Source of the DNA: Georgenia satyanarayanai
GTDB lineage: Bacteria; Actinomycetota; Actinomycetes; Actinomycetales; Actinomycetaceae
Length of the DNA: 64,000 bases
Direction of reading: 5' to 3'
Assembly (NCBI RefSeq): GCF_900116375.1
Contig: NZ_UETB01000001.1
Coordinates: 1 to 64,000, forward strand
The position numbers and the translations under genes were made by a program. The notes under the pieces are model-generated. The model searched no databases. It was given only the letters and a program-made list of their open reading frames with translations, and was not told the DNA's origin. Positions within the stretch are counted from its first letter, which is position 1, and every line of letters begins with the position of its first letter. Shown piece by piece: positions 50,566 to 59,101 of this stretch.

Positions 50566-50595
50566 TTGACACATGAAGTGAGGCCCCGCTAGCGT
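50566..50595 (+). promoter_or_regulatory. promoter of the SAM-IV riboswitch transcript
   Basis: A perfect TTGACA at 50566-50571 is followed after 18 nt by TAGCGT at 50590-50595. Transcription would begin near 50602, at the first bases of the riboswitch. Confidence 0.75.
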
Positions 50596-50600
50596 CTGCC

Positions 50601-50742
50601 CCAGGTTCAGAGCACCAGTGCGCACCTCGAGTGCGCTAAGCCCCGGCTTGCTGGTCGGCAACCCGCCACGTGCGGCGGGTGCCCCGGGTGATGACCTGGT
50701 CCCGTGACCGTCGGGACAACGGAGCGCACCGTGACGGTGCCA
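50601..50742 (+). promoter_or_regulatory. SAM-IV riboswitch
   Basis: The core from 50627 to 50697 matches the actinobacterial SAM-IV consensus nearly base for base: GAGTG, then AAGCCCCGGCTTGCTGG, CGGCAACCC, a short hairpin, GGGTGCCCCGGGTGATGACC. P1 can form between 50601-50616 and 50687-50699 with small bulges, and the following hairpins at 50699-50716 and 50727-50741 match the 3' domain. Compared with the mycobacterial RNA, AGTGCGC occurs twice 13 nt apart before the core, as if a short duplication had occurred. SAM-IV binds S-adenosylmethionine and usually turns off sulfur or methionine genes. Confidence 0.9.
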
Positions 50743-50763
50743 GCACGCGAAGGACGTACCAGG

Positions 50764-50850
50764 ATGACCACGCACCTCAGCCCCCGGCAGATCACCAGCC
50801 GTTGCGGCAGCAGCATGTGCATGTGCGGTCGTCCGTGTATGTCGGTCTGA
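50764..50850 (+). CDS. Cys/Met-rich leader ORF downstream of SAM-IV
   Basis: A 28-residue ORF starts at ATG 50764, 22 nt after the riboswitch, with GAAGGA upstream. Its second half is RCGSSMCMCGRPCMSV: four Cys and three Met in 15 residues. The stop codon lies in the loop of a hairpin made by 50832-50835/50857-50860 and 50838-50843/50851-50856. Cys-rich leader peptides act as cysteine-sensing attenuators in mycobacteria; this one combines such an ORF with a SAM aptamer. Coding is inferred from composition and position. Confidence 0.6.
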   Translation: MTTHLSPRQITSRCGSSMCMCGRPCMSV

Positions 50851-51012
50851 GACATACGGAAGCGACGCCCTCGGCGCGAGCCGCGCTGACGCGTCACCCC
50901 TGATCCAGCCCCCGAGCCGCCGGCGAGTGACACGCCAGGCGCCGGACCCGGCGTATCAGGTCTCACGTCCTTCCCTGCGCCCCAGGGCGCTGTGACCTCG
51001 ATAGGTGCTGCC
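50851..51012 (+). other. leader segment between the Cys-rich ORF and the flavoenzyme gene
   Basis: This 162-nt stretch is GC-rich with several possible stems (for example GGCGCC and CCGGAC around 50938-50952, and GCGCCCCAGGGCGC at 50977-50990). No coding region is evident. It probably holds the output structure of the riboswitch or leader peptide, but no T-tract terminator is seen. Confidence 0.35.
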
Positions 51013-51987
51013 ATGACTGCTGCGTTCCTGCCCACCCGTACCACCGCGACGAGCTCGACCACCGCGACCATCGCCCTCGACCTCTCCGGCCTCGGCGCCC
51101 CCGCGCACGACCGGGAGGCGGCCGCCGGCCTGCCCGCCGAGCAGGCCAACCTCGTCCGTCTCGCCTCCTACGCCCGCGCCGCCCACAAGGGCGGGGTCTC
51201 CTTCGTCACCCTCGGTGAGGACTTCCGCCTCCGCGCCGACGCCGCGCCGCGCGCCAACGCCTGGCTCGACCCGGTCATCGCCGCCCGCCGCATCAGCCCC
51301 AGCGCCGGGGGCACGGGCCTCGTGCCCACCGTCCAGCTCGGCCGCGCCGACTCGGCCGTGGCCGCCGAGCTCGCCCAGTTCAACCGCAAGAGCGGCTCGT
51401 GGGCCGGCCTGCAGGTGGCGCGCGGCGAGCAGGCGCCGGTGGCCGCGCTGCCCCAGCTCGGGGACCTGCTGGAGGAGCTCGTCCGCAGCACCGCCGCCCG
51501 CTCGAGCCAGCGGCCCACCGTCGTCGTCCCGCTCGAGGAGGAGGCCGACCTCGCCGCCGCCGGCGAGCTCGCCGACGTCGTCCGGCTCCGTGAGGCCGAC
51601 CTGAGCTGGGCCCGCGAGCTGCGCTTCGCCGTCCGCTCCGCCGCGCGCGCCGCCGGCCGGGGCCCCGTCCGCGTGCTCGTCGACCTGCGCACCGTCATCG
51701 CCTCCGACTACGAGTCCGCCCGCGCCCGCGCCGACCTCCTCACCGACATCGCCGGAAGCGACGCCGGGTGGGCGGGCGCGCTCGAGGCCGTCGGCACCGT
51801 CGGGGACGTCGTCGCGACGATCGAGCGCTGGATCGAGGCCGGTGCCGCGGACGGGTTCGTCGTCCTGCCCGGGTCCATCCCCGCCGACGTCCAGCGCCTG
51901 CTGCGCGGGATCATCCCCGCCCTGCAGGCTCGCGGTCTGGTGTCGGTGGCCGGGGCGACCACGGAGGCGCAGGCGGTCCCGGCGTGA
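51013..51987 (+). CDS. luciferase-like (LLM) flavin-dependent oxidoreductase
   Basis: A 324-residue protein with the TIM-barrel pattern of bacterial luciferase-like monooxygenases: ANLVRLASYARAAHKGGVSFVTLGEDF, ANAWLDPVIAARRISP, SGSWAGLQV, and near the C-terminus TIERWIEAGAADGFVVLPGSIPADVQRLLRGIIPALQARGL. Some family members oxidise sulfonates or organosulfur compounds with FMNH2 from a partner reductase. The upstream SAM-IV riboswitch and Cys-rich ORF indicate control by sulfur status. The substrate is unknown. Confidence 0.75.
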   Translation: MTAAFLPTRTTATSSTTATIALDLSGLGAPAHDREAAAGLPAEQANLVRLASYARAAHKGGVSFVTLGEDFRLRADAAPRANAWLDPVIAARRISPSAGGTGLVPTVQLGRADSAVAAELAQFNRKSGSWAGLQVARGEQAPVAALPQLGDLLEELVRSTAARSSQRPTVVVPLEEEADLAAAGELADVVRLREADLSWARELRFAVRSAARAAGRGPVRVLVDLRTVIASDYESARARADLLTDIAGSDAGWAGALEAVGTVGDVVATIERWIEAGAADGFVVLPGSIPADVQRLLRGIIPALQARGLVSVAGATTEAQAVPA

Positions 51988-52008
51988 GCCGACACGGCGG
52001 CCCGACCG

Positions 52009-52057
52009 CCTAGGTGTGGAGTCCTGGTCCTCCAGGGTCCAGGACTCCACACCTAGG
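52009..52057. terminator. hairpin between flavoenzyme and kinase genes
   Basis: Perfect 19-bp arms CCTAGGTGTGGAGTCCTGG at 52009-52027 and its complement at 52039-52057 enclose 11 nt. The stop of the convergent gene (52053-52055) lies in the right arm. Confidence 0.75.
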
Positions 52058-52673
52058 ACGGTGGGGCGGTGGGCCGCGCCTCATCGGGACCGTCGAGCCA
52101 GGTGAGGATGCGGCCGGCCGCCTCATGAGGAGCGAGGTCGCGGTTGTCGAGCCGCAGGTGCCGGTGCTGAGCCAGGAGACGGGCAGCTGGCAGGGGCGGC
52201 TCGCCGTCGGTCCAGGAGCCGGTGGTCATGACGAACCGCTCCATCTCGCGGACGTTGGCGTCGGACCACTCCACGTCCCTCTTGGACCGCTTCTCGGCGA
52301 GCCGCAGCTCGGTGCGGTTCCGCTCCAGGCGCGTGTCGAGATCGGCCGCCAGCTCGACGAACGACACCCCAGCGCCCGCCTCGACATAGGGACGGACGTG
52401 CCGGGTCAGCTCATCGAGGTCCGACTGCAGGTCCAGGCCCCAGACGTAGGTGAGCAGCAGGTCGGTGCCCGCCCTGGCTGCCTCCTCGACGACCCGGACG
52501 CGCCACTCGGTGAGGAGCCGGGTGAACGGGGGCGTGCCGTACTCGAACACCTCGAGCAGCGGCTCGATGAGAGCGTGGTTGTGGAACAGGCGGAAGGTGC
52601 TGCGACGGGCGATCTCACGCCCCACCGTCATCTTGCCCACGGCGGGTGGGCCGAAGATGACGAGCAGACGCAT
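52053..52673 (-). CDS. P-loop kinase-like protein
   Basis: A 206-residue AAA/shikimate kinase-like protein with an N-terminal P-loop GPPAVGKMTVG, then FRLFHNHALIEPLLEVF. It resembles small actinobacterial nucleotide-binding proteins of unknown substrate. ATG 52673 places the P-loop at residues 8-15, as expected. It is divergent from degV. Confidence 0.75.
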   Translation of the reverse strand: MRLLVIFGPPAVGKMTVGREIARRSTFRLFHNHALIEPLLEVFEYGTPPFTRLLTEWRVRVVEEAARAGTDLLLTYVWGLDLQSDLDELTRHVRPYVEAGAGVSFVELAADLDTRLERNRTELRLAEKRSKRDVEWSDANVREMERFVMTTGSWTDGEPPLPAARLLAQHRHLRLDNRDLAPHEAAGRILTWLDGPDEARPTAPPS

Positions 52674-52712
52674 GCGGAGACTCTGCCACAGCGCGAGTGC
52701 GATGATGGGCCG

Positions 52713-53612
52713 ATGCCTGGCGTCGTGGTCCTCACCGACTCCACGGCCTCGGTGTCGCCGGAGACGGCGCAGCACCTGGGTGTCCGGGTCGTGCCGCTGC
52801 GCGTGCTGCTCGACGGCGCCGACCACCCCGACGACGCCCTCAGTCGCGAGGAGCTCGCCGCCCATCTCCGGGCGGGCGGGACGGCGACGACGTCCGGGCC
52901 CTCCCGGCAGACGCTCGCCGACGCGATGGAGGCGGCCGTCGACGACGGTGCCACCGCCGTCGTGTGCGTGCACCTGTCGGCCGAGCTGTCGGGAACGGTC
53001 GGGCACGCGCGCCTCGCGGCCGAGGAGGTCACCCGGCGTCGCGGGATCCCCGTGCACGTCGTCGACACTCGGACGGTCGGTGGCGGGACGGGCTTCGCGG
53101 CGCTCGCCGCTGCCGAGCGCGCGGCACGCGGGGACGGCCCCGACAGCGTCCTCGCCGCTGCCCGGGAGACGGCCGCCCGCAGCAGCGTCCTGTTCGCCGT
53201 GCCGGACCTTCACCACCTCGCCCGGGGCGGACGCATCGGACCCGCGCGCGCCTTCCTCGGTTCCGCCCTGGGCGTGCGTCCGATCCTCGCCCTGCGAGGC
53301 GGACGCCTGGCCGTCGCCGAGACGGCGCGCGGCGCGGCTCGCACGCGGCGCCGCATCGTCGAGCTCGCCGTCCGGGCCGCCGGCGGTCCCGGTGCCGCGA
53401 CTCCCCGCGGGGACGGCGGACCGGTCCGGGTGGCCGTCCACCACTTCACCGACACCGACGCCGCCGACGCGCTCACCGCGGCGCTCGAGGAGCGACTGGC
53501 TGAGACCGGCGCGCAGGTGGCGAGCATCGTCCGCAGCGAGGTCACCGCCGTGGTCGGGGCGCACACGGGACCAGGCGTCGTGGGCGTCGCCCTCGCCCCG
53601 GCCGGTTGCTAG
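52713..53612 (+). CDS. DegV family protein (FakB-like fatty acid-binding)
   Basis: A 299-residue DegV protein: VVVLTDSTASVSPETAQHLGVRVVPLRV at the start, TSGPSRQTLADAM, SAELSGTVGHARLAAE and VVDTRTVGGGTGF form the fatty acid pocket signature. DegV/FakB proteins present fatty acids to FakA; the FakA-like protein at 376 is a possible partner. leuS, degV and comEA are near neighbours in related actinobacteria. Confidence 0.9.
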   Translation: MPGVVVLTDSTASVSPETAQHLGVRVVPLRVLLDGADHPDDALSREELAAHLRAGGTATTSGPSRQTLADAMEAAVDDGATAVVCVHLSAELSGTVGHARLAAEEVTRRRGIPVHVVDTRTVGGGTGFAALAAAERAARGDGPDSVLAAARETAARSSVLFAVPDLHHLARGGRIGPARAFLGSALGVRPILALRGGRLAVAETARGAARTRRRIVELAVRAAGGPGAATPRGDGGPVRVAVHHFTDTDAADALTAALEERLAETGAQVASIVRSEVTAVVGAHTGPGVVGVALAPAGC

Positions 53613-54595
53613 CCGACCTGGACCTGCTCACCCGCCCGCACGCAGTTGGAGACGTGGCCCGGCCCGAGCGTCACGGTCGGCACGTGGCGGGCGCACTCCT
53701 CGACCGCGAGCGGGCAGCGAGTCCGGAAGACGCAGCCCGACGGCGGGTCGACGGGGGAGGGGATGTCTCCCTCGAGGAGGATCCGGCGGCGCTGCCGTTC
53801 GGCGATCGGGTCGTCCTTGGGGATCGCCGACATGAGCGCCTGCGTGTACGGGTGCCCCGGCTCGGCGTAGATCTGCTCCCGTCCGGCGAGCTCCATGAGC
53901 CGGCCGAGGTACATCACCTGCACCCGGTGGCTCATGTGCTCGACGGCCGCGAGGTCGTGGGAGATGAAGAGGTAGGCCAGCCCGAGCTCGTCCTGCAGCC
54001 GGCGGAGCAGATTCATGATCTGGGCCTGCACGGACACGTCGAGCGACGCGGTCGCCTCGTCCAGCACGACGAGGGACGGCTCGCCCGCCAGCGCCCGCGC
54101 GATGCTCACGCGCTGGCGCTGCCCGCCGGACAGCTCGTGCGGGTAGTGGTCGAGGAAGCGCTCGGGCAGCCCGACGAGGTCCATGAGCTCGGTGATCCGC
54201 CGACGGCGGGCAGCCCCGCGGTGGAGGCGGTGGATCTCCAGGGGCTCTCGCACCGTCTCGGCGACCGTGCACCGGGGGTCGAGGGAGGCGAGCGGGTCCT
54301 GAAAGACCATCGCCGTCCGGCGTCGCAACGACCGGAGTCGCGCGCCGCGTGCCGAGAGGACGTCCTCACCGTCGAGCAGCACCTGACCGCCGGTGGGCGT
54401 CACGAGCCGCAGCAACGCGTTCCCGATCGTCGACTTCCCGCTGCCGGACTCACCGACGAGGCCGAGCGTCTCGCCGCGGTCGAGTGTGAAGGAGACGTCC
54501 TCGACGGCGCGGACCCACTGCCTGCCGAGGCCGCGGGTGGCGGGGACGGGGAAACGGACCTGGAGGTCGCGCACCTCGAGCAGGGGCACGGTCAT
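53609..54595 (-). CDS. oppF: oligopeptide ABC transporter ATP-binding protein (OppF-like)
   Basis: A 328-residue ATPase: Walker [10 protein letters not shown], signature [15 protein letters not shown], Walker [13 protein letters not shown], and the C-terminal oligopeptide/dipeptide domain with Cys residues ([15 protein letters not shown]) that bind an iron-sulfur cluster in some homologues. The stop shares CTAG with degV. The start overlaps the oppD stop. Confidence 0.93.
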   Translation of the reverse strand: MTVPLLEVRDLQVRFPVPATRGLGRQWVRAVEDVSFTLDRGETLGLVGESGSGKSTIGNALLRLVTPTGGQVLLDGEDVLSARGARLRSLRRRTAMVFQDPLASLDPRCTVAETVREPLEIHRLHRGAARRRRITELMDLVGLPERFLDHYPHELSGGQRQRVSIARALAGEPSLVVLDEATASLDVSVQAQIMNLLRRLQDELGLAYLFISHDLAAVEHMSHRVQVMYLGRLMELAGREQIYAEPGHPYTQALMSAIPKDDPIAERQRRRILLEGDIPSPVDPPSGCVFRTRCPLAVEECARHVPTVTLGPGHVSNCVRAGEQVQVG

Positions 54596-55578
54596 CTCGC
54601 CTCCCGGGACGTCGTGTAGAAGGAGCGCACGAGGTGGCCCGGGCCGACCTGGCGGAGCTCGGGGCGCTGGGTCGCGCAGCGCTCGTCGGCCCGGACGGTG
54701 CACCGGTCCCAGAACACGCACCCCTCCGGCAGCGCCCGCGGGTCCGGTGGACTGCCCGGGATCGTCACGAGCTCCTCGTCGCGCGAGCCGAGCCGCGGCC
54801 GGGCGGCGAACAGGCCCTCGGTGTAGGGGTGGGCGCGCTCCCGGAAGAGGGTGAGGACGTCGGCCTGCTCGAGCACCTGCCCGCCGTACATGACGGCCAC
54901 GTGGTCGGCGAGGCCGCCGACGACGGCGAGGTCGTGGCTGATCCACACCGTCGCCGTCCCGAGGCGCTCCTGGAGGCCGCGCACCGCGTCGAGGATCTGG
55001 GCCTGGATGGTGACGTCCAGCGCCGTCGTCGCCTCGTCGGCGATGAGCACCTTCGGCTCGCAGGCGAGCGCGATCGCGATCATCACTCGCTGCCGCATCC
55101 CGCCGGACAGCTCGTGCGGGAAGGACCGCAGCCGGCGCTCGGGGTCGGGGATGCCGACGAGCTCGAGCAGCTCGACGGCGCGGGTGGTCGCGGCCCGGCG
55201 GGTCATGCCGAGGTGCTCCTCCAGTCCCTCGGTGAGCTGCCGCTCGACCGAGAGGACCGGGTTGAGCGAGGTCGCCGGGTCCTGGAAGACGAAGCCGATG
55301 CCCCGCCCGCGCACCCGGCGCAGGGCCTCCGGGGACAGGGAGAGGAGGTCGCGGGGCGGGCGGCCGTCGTCGTCGGCGAGGAGCACCTGCCCGGTGACCC
55401 GCGCCGTCGGCGCCCCGACGAGTCCGGTGGCGGCGAGGACGCTCATCGACTTGCCCGAGCCGGACTCACCGACGATCCCGAGGGTCTGACCCTGCTCCAC
55501 CGACCAGCTCACCCCGCCGACGATCCGGGCGGAGCCGATCTGGACACGCAGGTCACGGACCTCGAGGACGGGGCTCAC
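54592..55578 (-). CDS. oppD: oligopeptide ABC transporter ATP-binding protein (OppD-like)
   Basis: A 328-residue ATPase: Walker [10 protein letters not shown], signature [15 protein letters not shown], Walker [14 protein letters not shown] and the C-terminal [16 protein letters not shown] block. It pairs with OppF to power the importer. It starts at GTG within the stop of oppC. Confidence 0.93.
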   Translation of the reverse strand: MSPVLEVRDLRVQIGSARIVGGVSWSVEQGQTLGIVGESGSGKSMSVLAATGLVGAPTARVTGQVLLADDDGRPPRDLLSLSPEALRRVRGRGIGFVFQDPATSLNPVLSVERQLTEGLEEHLGMTRRAATTRAVELLELVGIPDPERRLRSFPHELSGGMRQRVMIAIALACEPKVLIADEATTALDVTIQAQILDAVRGLQERLGTATVWISHDLAVVGGLADHVAVMYGGQVLEQADVLTLFRERAHPYTEGLFAARPRLGSRDEELVTIPGSPPDPRALPEGCVFWDRCTVRADERCATQRPELRQVGPGHLVRSFYTTSREAR

Positions 55579-56477
55579 TTCTTGCCTCCGGTGTCGGCGC
55601 GGACGTCCAGGACGTCACGCAGGGCGTCGCCCACAAGGTTGCACGCGAGCACGGTGACGAAGACGGCGACACCGGGGAAGATGCTCATCCACCACGCCTG
55701 GTCGAGGAAGCCGCGCGCGTCGAAGAGCATGCGCCCCCACGAGGGCTCCGGCGGCTGCACACCGAGCCCGAGGAAGGACAGCGAGGCCTCGGAGAGGATC
55801 GCGAAGGCGAGGGAGAGCGAGGTCTGGACGATGATCGGCGCTGCGACGTTGGGCAGCACGTGCCTGCCGATGATGCGCCCGGGCCGCGCTCCGAGGGAGA
55901 CGGCGGCCCGCACGTAGGGCTCGGTCCGCACGCTCAGCACGCTGGCCCGCGTGACGCGCGCGAAGATCGGGACGTAGACGACGCCGATCGCCACCATCGC
56001 CGTCGTGAGACCAGGACCGAGGATCGCGACGATCGCCATCGCGAGCAGCATGACCGGGAAGGCGAACAGGACGTCGGCGCTGCGCATGATGACGGTGTCG
56101 AGCCAGCCGCCGAAGTAGCCGGCGACCACCCCGAGCAGCACGCCCGCGACGAGCGCGATGGTGACCGAGACGAGCGCGACCTGCGCCGAGACCCGTGCCG
56201 CGAGGAGCACGCGCGAGAAGACGTCCCGTCCGAGCTCGTCGGTCCCGAAGAGGTGCGCACCGCTCGGTGGCTGCAGTGCGCGGCTGACGTCGACGGCGTT
56301 GGCCGGGTAGGGCGTGAGCTGCTCCCCGAGCACGGCCGCCACGACGACGACGGCGAGGACGAGCAGGCCGACGACGGCGATCGGCCGGCGCACCAGGGCC
56401 CGCAGCGCCCGCAGCCGGTTCGGCGGACGGTGCGGCACGTTCGGTGCGGCGGGTGGGACGGCGGTCGCGGCGCTCAT
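55575..56477 (-). CDS. oppC: oligopeptide ABC transporter permease (OppC-like)
   Basis: A 300-residue permease. The cytosolic N-terminus and first helix (PIAVVGLLVLAVVVVAAVLG) are followed by HLFGTDELGRDVFSRVL, the OppC signature, and the EAA-like loop AAVSLGARPGRIIGRHVLPNV. It overlaps oppB by 4 nt. Confidence 0.94.
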   Translation of the reverse strand: MSAATAVPPAAPNVPHRPPNRLRALRALVRRPIAVVGLLVLAVVVVAAVLGEQLTPYPANAVDVSRALQPPSGAHLFGTDELGRDVFSRVLLAARVSAQVALVSVTIALVAGVLLGVVAGYFGGWLDTVIMRSADVLFAFPVMLLAMAIVAILGPGLTTAMVAIGVVYVPIFARVTRASVLSVRTEPYVRAAVSLGARPGRIIGRHVLPNVAAPIIVQTSLSLAFAILSEASLSFLGLGVQPPEPSWGRMLFDARGFLDQAWWMSIFPGVAVFVTVLACNLVGDALRDVLDVRADTGGKK

Positions 56478-57418
56478 GAGGTCACCCGGACCCGCGGGTC
56501 GACCTTGCCGTAGAGGAGGTCGACGAGCAGGTTGATGAGCAGGAAGATCGCGGCGGTGAGCAGGATGGCCCCCTGGAGGAGCGGGTAGTCACGGGCGAGG
56601 ACGGCGTCGTAGATCAGGCGGCCCAGCCCCGGCCACGCGAAGACGACCTCGACGACGACGACGCCCCCGAGCATCGTCGCCAGCTGGTTGCCGGTGATCG
56701 TGAGAACCGGGATGAGGGAGTTGCGCACGACGTGCCGCCCGAGGACGACCCGGTTGCGCAGGCCCTTGGAGCGGGCGGTGCGGACGTGGTCGGCGGCGAG
56801 CACCTCGAGCACGGAGGAGCGGATGTAGCGGGTGAGGATCGACCCGGCGACCAGCCCGATCGTCAGGGCGGGCATGACCACGCGCCTGGCCCACCCGGCC
56901 GGGTCCTCGGTCAGTGGCACGTAGCCGGAGGGCGGGAGCCAGCCGAGGGTGGAGGAGAACAGCAGGATGAGGAGCATCGCCATCCAGAAGTCCGGGACCG
57001 ACACCCCGAGCTGGGACACGCCACGGACCAGGGAGTCGCTGCCGCGGCCGTGGCGGAGCGCGGCGAACAGCCCGAGCGGGAAGGAGACGAGCAGCGCGAT
57101 GACGATGCCCGTGCCCGCCATCGAGATCGTCGCCGGGAGCCGGCCGAGGAGGATCTCGGTGACCGGCTGCCCGGAGCGGAAGGACACCCCGAGGTCACCG
57201 GTGAACGCGCTCGTCACGTAGCCGAGGTACTGCTGCACGAGCGGGCGGTCCAGGCCGGAGGCCTCCCTCAGCCGGGCGTAGACGTCGGGGTCGAAGCGCG
57301 TGCCCATCGCGATGCGCACCGGGTCTCCCGGCACGAGCTGGACGATCGCGAAGACGAGGACGGAGACCCCGAGCAGCACGACCGCCGAGTGGAGGAGCCG
57401 GCGGACGACGAAAGCCAT
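56474..57418 (-). CDS. oppB: oligopeptide ABC transporter permease (OppB-like)
   Basis: A 314-residue permease with six helices. RRLLHSAVVLLGVSVLVFAIVQLVPGDPVRIAMG is the usual N-terminus, and HVRTARSKGLRNRVVLGRHVVRNSLIPV is the EAA loop. It lies 14 nt after oppA. Confidence 0.94.
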   Translation of the reverse strand: MAFVVRRLLHSAVVLLGVSVLVFAIVQLVPGDPVRIAMGTRFDPDVYARLREASGLDRPLVQQYLGYVTSAFTGDLGVSFRSGQPVTEILLGRLPATISMAGTGIVIALLVSFPLGLFAALRHGRGSDSLVRGVSQLGVSVPDFWMAMLLILLFSSTLGWLPPSGYVPLTEDPAGWARRVVMPALTIGLVAGSILTRYIRSSVLEVLAADHVRTARSKGLRNRVVLGRHVVRNSLIPVLTITGNQLATMLGGVVVVEVVFAWPGLGRLIYDAVLARDYPLLQGAILLTAAIFLLINLLVDLLYGKVDPRVRVTS

Positions 57419-57432
57419 GTGTCAGGTCCGCC

Positions 57433-58989
57433 TCAGTCGGTGAGGGAGACGTCCTTGAACCGGATCGCCCGGTTGCTCATCACCGTGTACCCCTCCAGCT
57501 GCGGGCTCCACGCCTGCACGACGTCGGGGTTGTAGAGGTAGATGTAGCTCGCGTCGTCGGCGACCTGGGTGGCGACCTGCTCGTAGATCTCCCTGCGGGC
57601 CTCCTCGTCGGTCTCGACACGGCCCTGCTCGAGGAGGGCGTCCACCTCCGGGTTGCTGTAGCCCTGGAAGTTGTTGGCGCCCTCGGAGTGGTGCTGGGCG
57701 TAGTAGAAGTCGTCCGGGTCGAGGTTGCCGAGCCAGCCCATCATGAGCATGTCGTAGCTGCCCTGACCCTGCTCGTCCAGCCAGGTGCCGAAGTCCAGGG
57801 TGCGGATCTCCACGGCGATCCCGACCTCGGAGAGCTGGCTCTCGATGATCTGGGCCGCCTGGACCGTCTCTGGGTAGTCGCTGGCGACCATGAGGTCCAG
57901 GGTGATGTCGCCCTCGGCGACGCCGGCGCCCTCGAGGAGCGAGCGCGCCTGCTCGACGTCGTGGGAGTAGCGGTCGTAGGGGGTGTAGAAGCTCGAGGAC
58001 TCGGGGATGGCGGTCTGGTTGACCGTCGCGTTGCCGTACATCGTCGCCTCGGTGATCGCCTCGCGGTCGATCGCGTAGGAGATCGCCTGGCGGACCTCGA
58101 CGTCGTCGTAGGGCTCCGCGTCCTGGTTGAGCGCGAGGTACCAGTAGTCGTTGGACCCGACCTGCCCGAGCTCGATCGTGTCGTCGGCGCTCAGGGAGGC
58201 GACCTGCTGCGGCGGAAGGTTGTCGGTCCAGTGGATCTCGCCGGCCTGGAGCGCGGCGACCGCCGTCGTCGGCTCCGGGATGAACTCGAAGGTGACGCCC
58301 GCGACGGAGGGCGCGCCGTCCCAGTAGTCCTCGTTGGCGACGAGCTCGATCGACTCGCCGGTCGCGTAGCGCTCCACGCGGAAGGGACCGGTGCCCACCG
58401 GCGCGGTGCCGATGTCGCCGGACTCGACGTTCTCCTGCTGGACGATGGCCACGCCCTTGAAGCCGCCGATGTTGGCGAGGAGGTTGGGGGAGGGGCTGGA
58501 GACGGTGATCGTCACCGTGGACTCGTCGGTGGCCTCGACGCTCTCGACGGCCGAGAAGCGCCAGGAGTTGGCGAGCTCCTCGTCGATGATGCGGTTGAAG
58601 GAGTAGGCGACGTCGTCGGCGGTGAAGGGCGAGCCGTCGTGCCAGGTGACGCCCTCGCGCAGGGTAAAGGTCCACGTGAGCTGGTCCTCGCTGGTCGTCC
58701 ACGACTCGGCGAGGGCGGGAACCATCTCCAGGTTCTCGTCCGGCTGCACGAGCGTGTCGAAGACGTTCTCGAGGACCTGGAAGGAGAAGTAGGCGGTCGT
58801 GCTGTGCGGGTCGAGCTGGTCGGGCTCTCCCGCGATGCCGGCGACGACGACGTCGCCGCTCGGCGTGCCTGTGCCCGAGCTGGTGGCACCGTCGGTGGCG
58901 TCGACGTCGACACCCTCTCCGGTGCTGCAGGCGGCCAGGGTGAGAGCTGCTGCGGCGGCCGCGACGAGCCGTCGGGTGGAGGCGGACAT
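57433..58989 (-). CDS. oppA: oligopeptide/dipeptide ABC transporter substrate-binding lipoprotein (OppA-like)
   Basis: A 518-residue SBP family 5 lipoprotein: a signal peptide ends in LAAC (lipidated Cys near residue 21), followed by a Thr/Ser linker and the family block LAESWTTSEDQLTWTFTLREGVTWHDGSPFTADDV. ATG 58989 is preceded by AAAGGAG. The ligand (peptide, dipeptide, nickel or other) cannot be determined; the adjacent DUF1028 gene fits amino acid or peptide scavenging. Confidence 0.93.
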   Translation of the reverse strand: MSASTRRLVAAAAAALTLAACSTGEGVDVDATDGATSSGTGTPSGDVVVAGIAGEPDQLDPHSTTAYFSFQVLENVFDTLVQPDENLEMVPALAESWTTSEDQLTWTFTLREGVTWHDGSPFTADDVAYSFNRIIDEELANSWRFSAVESVEATDESTVTITVSSPSPNLLANIGGFKGVAIVQQENVESGDIGTAPVGTGPFRVERYATGESIELVANEDYWDGAPSVAGVTFEFIPEPTTAVAALQAGEIHWTDNLPPQQVASLSADDTIELGQVGSNDYWYLALNQDAEPYDDVEVRQAISYAIDREAITEATMYGNATVNQTAIPESSSFYTPYDRYSHDVEQARSLLEGAGVAEGDITLDLMVASDYPETVQAAQIIESQLSEVGIAVEIRTLDFGTWLDEQGQGSYDMLMMGWLGNLDPDDFYYAQHHSEGANNFQGYSNPEVDALLEQGRVETDEEARREIYEQVATQVADDASYIYLYNPDVVQAWSPQLEGYTVMSNRAIRFKDVSLTD

Positions 58990-59018
58990 GGTGAGCTCCT
59001 TTGGTTGCCGTGCCGCTG

Positions 59019-59040
59019 TCATTGCAATGACGATATCGTC
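59019..59040. promoter_or_regulatory. tandem palindromic operator between oppA and DUF1028 genes
   Basis: Two perfect 12-bp palindromes, TCATTGCAATGA (59019-59030) and GACGATATCGTC (59029-59040), overlap by 2 bp in a 112-nt divergent promoter region. They are likely binding sites for a dimeric regulator, plausibly the XRE-cupin protein encoded at 59751. Confidence 0.6.
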
Positions 59041-59101
59041 AGTATGTTACTTCCGTGTGACGGGCACAAGACGCGTCCGTCCTCCGAGCCGATGGGACCC
59101 G

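Noticed and set aside
48057-50576. 839-codon plus-strand frame over the flavin reductase and HNH genes
   Set aside because: It spans two real minus-strand genes and their promoter; no domain is recognisable.
58990-59101. Second iron box upstream of oppA
   Set aside because: The palindromes TCATTGCAATGA and GACGATATCGTC do not resemble the TTAGGTTAG half-site.
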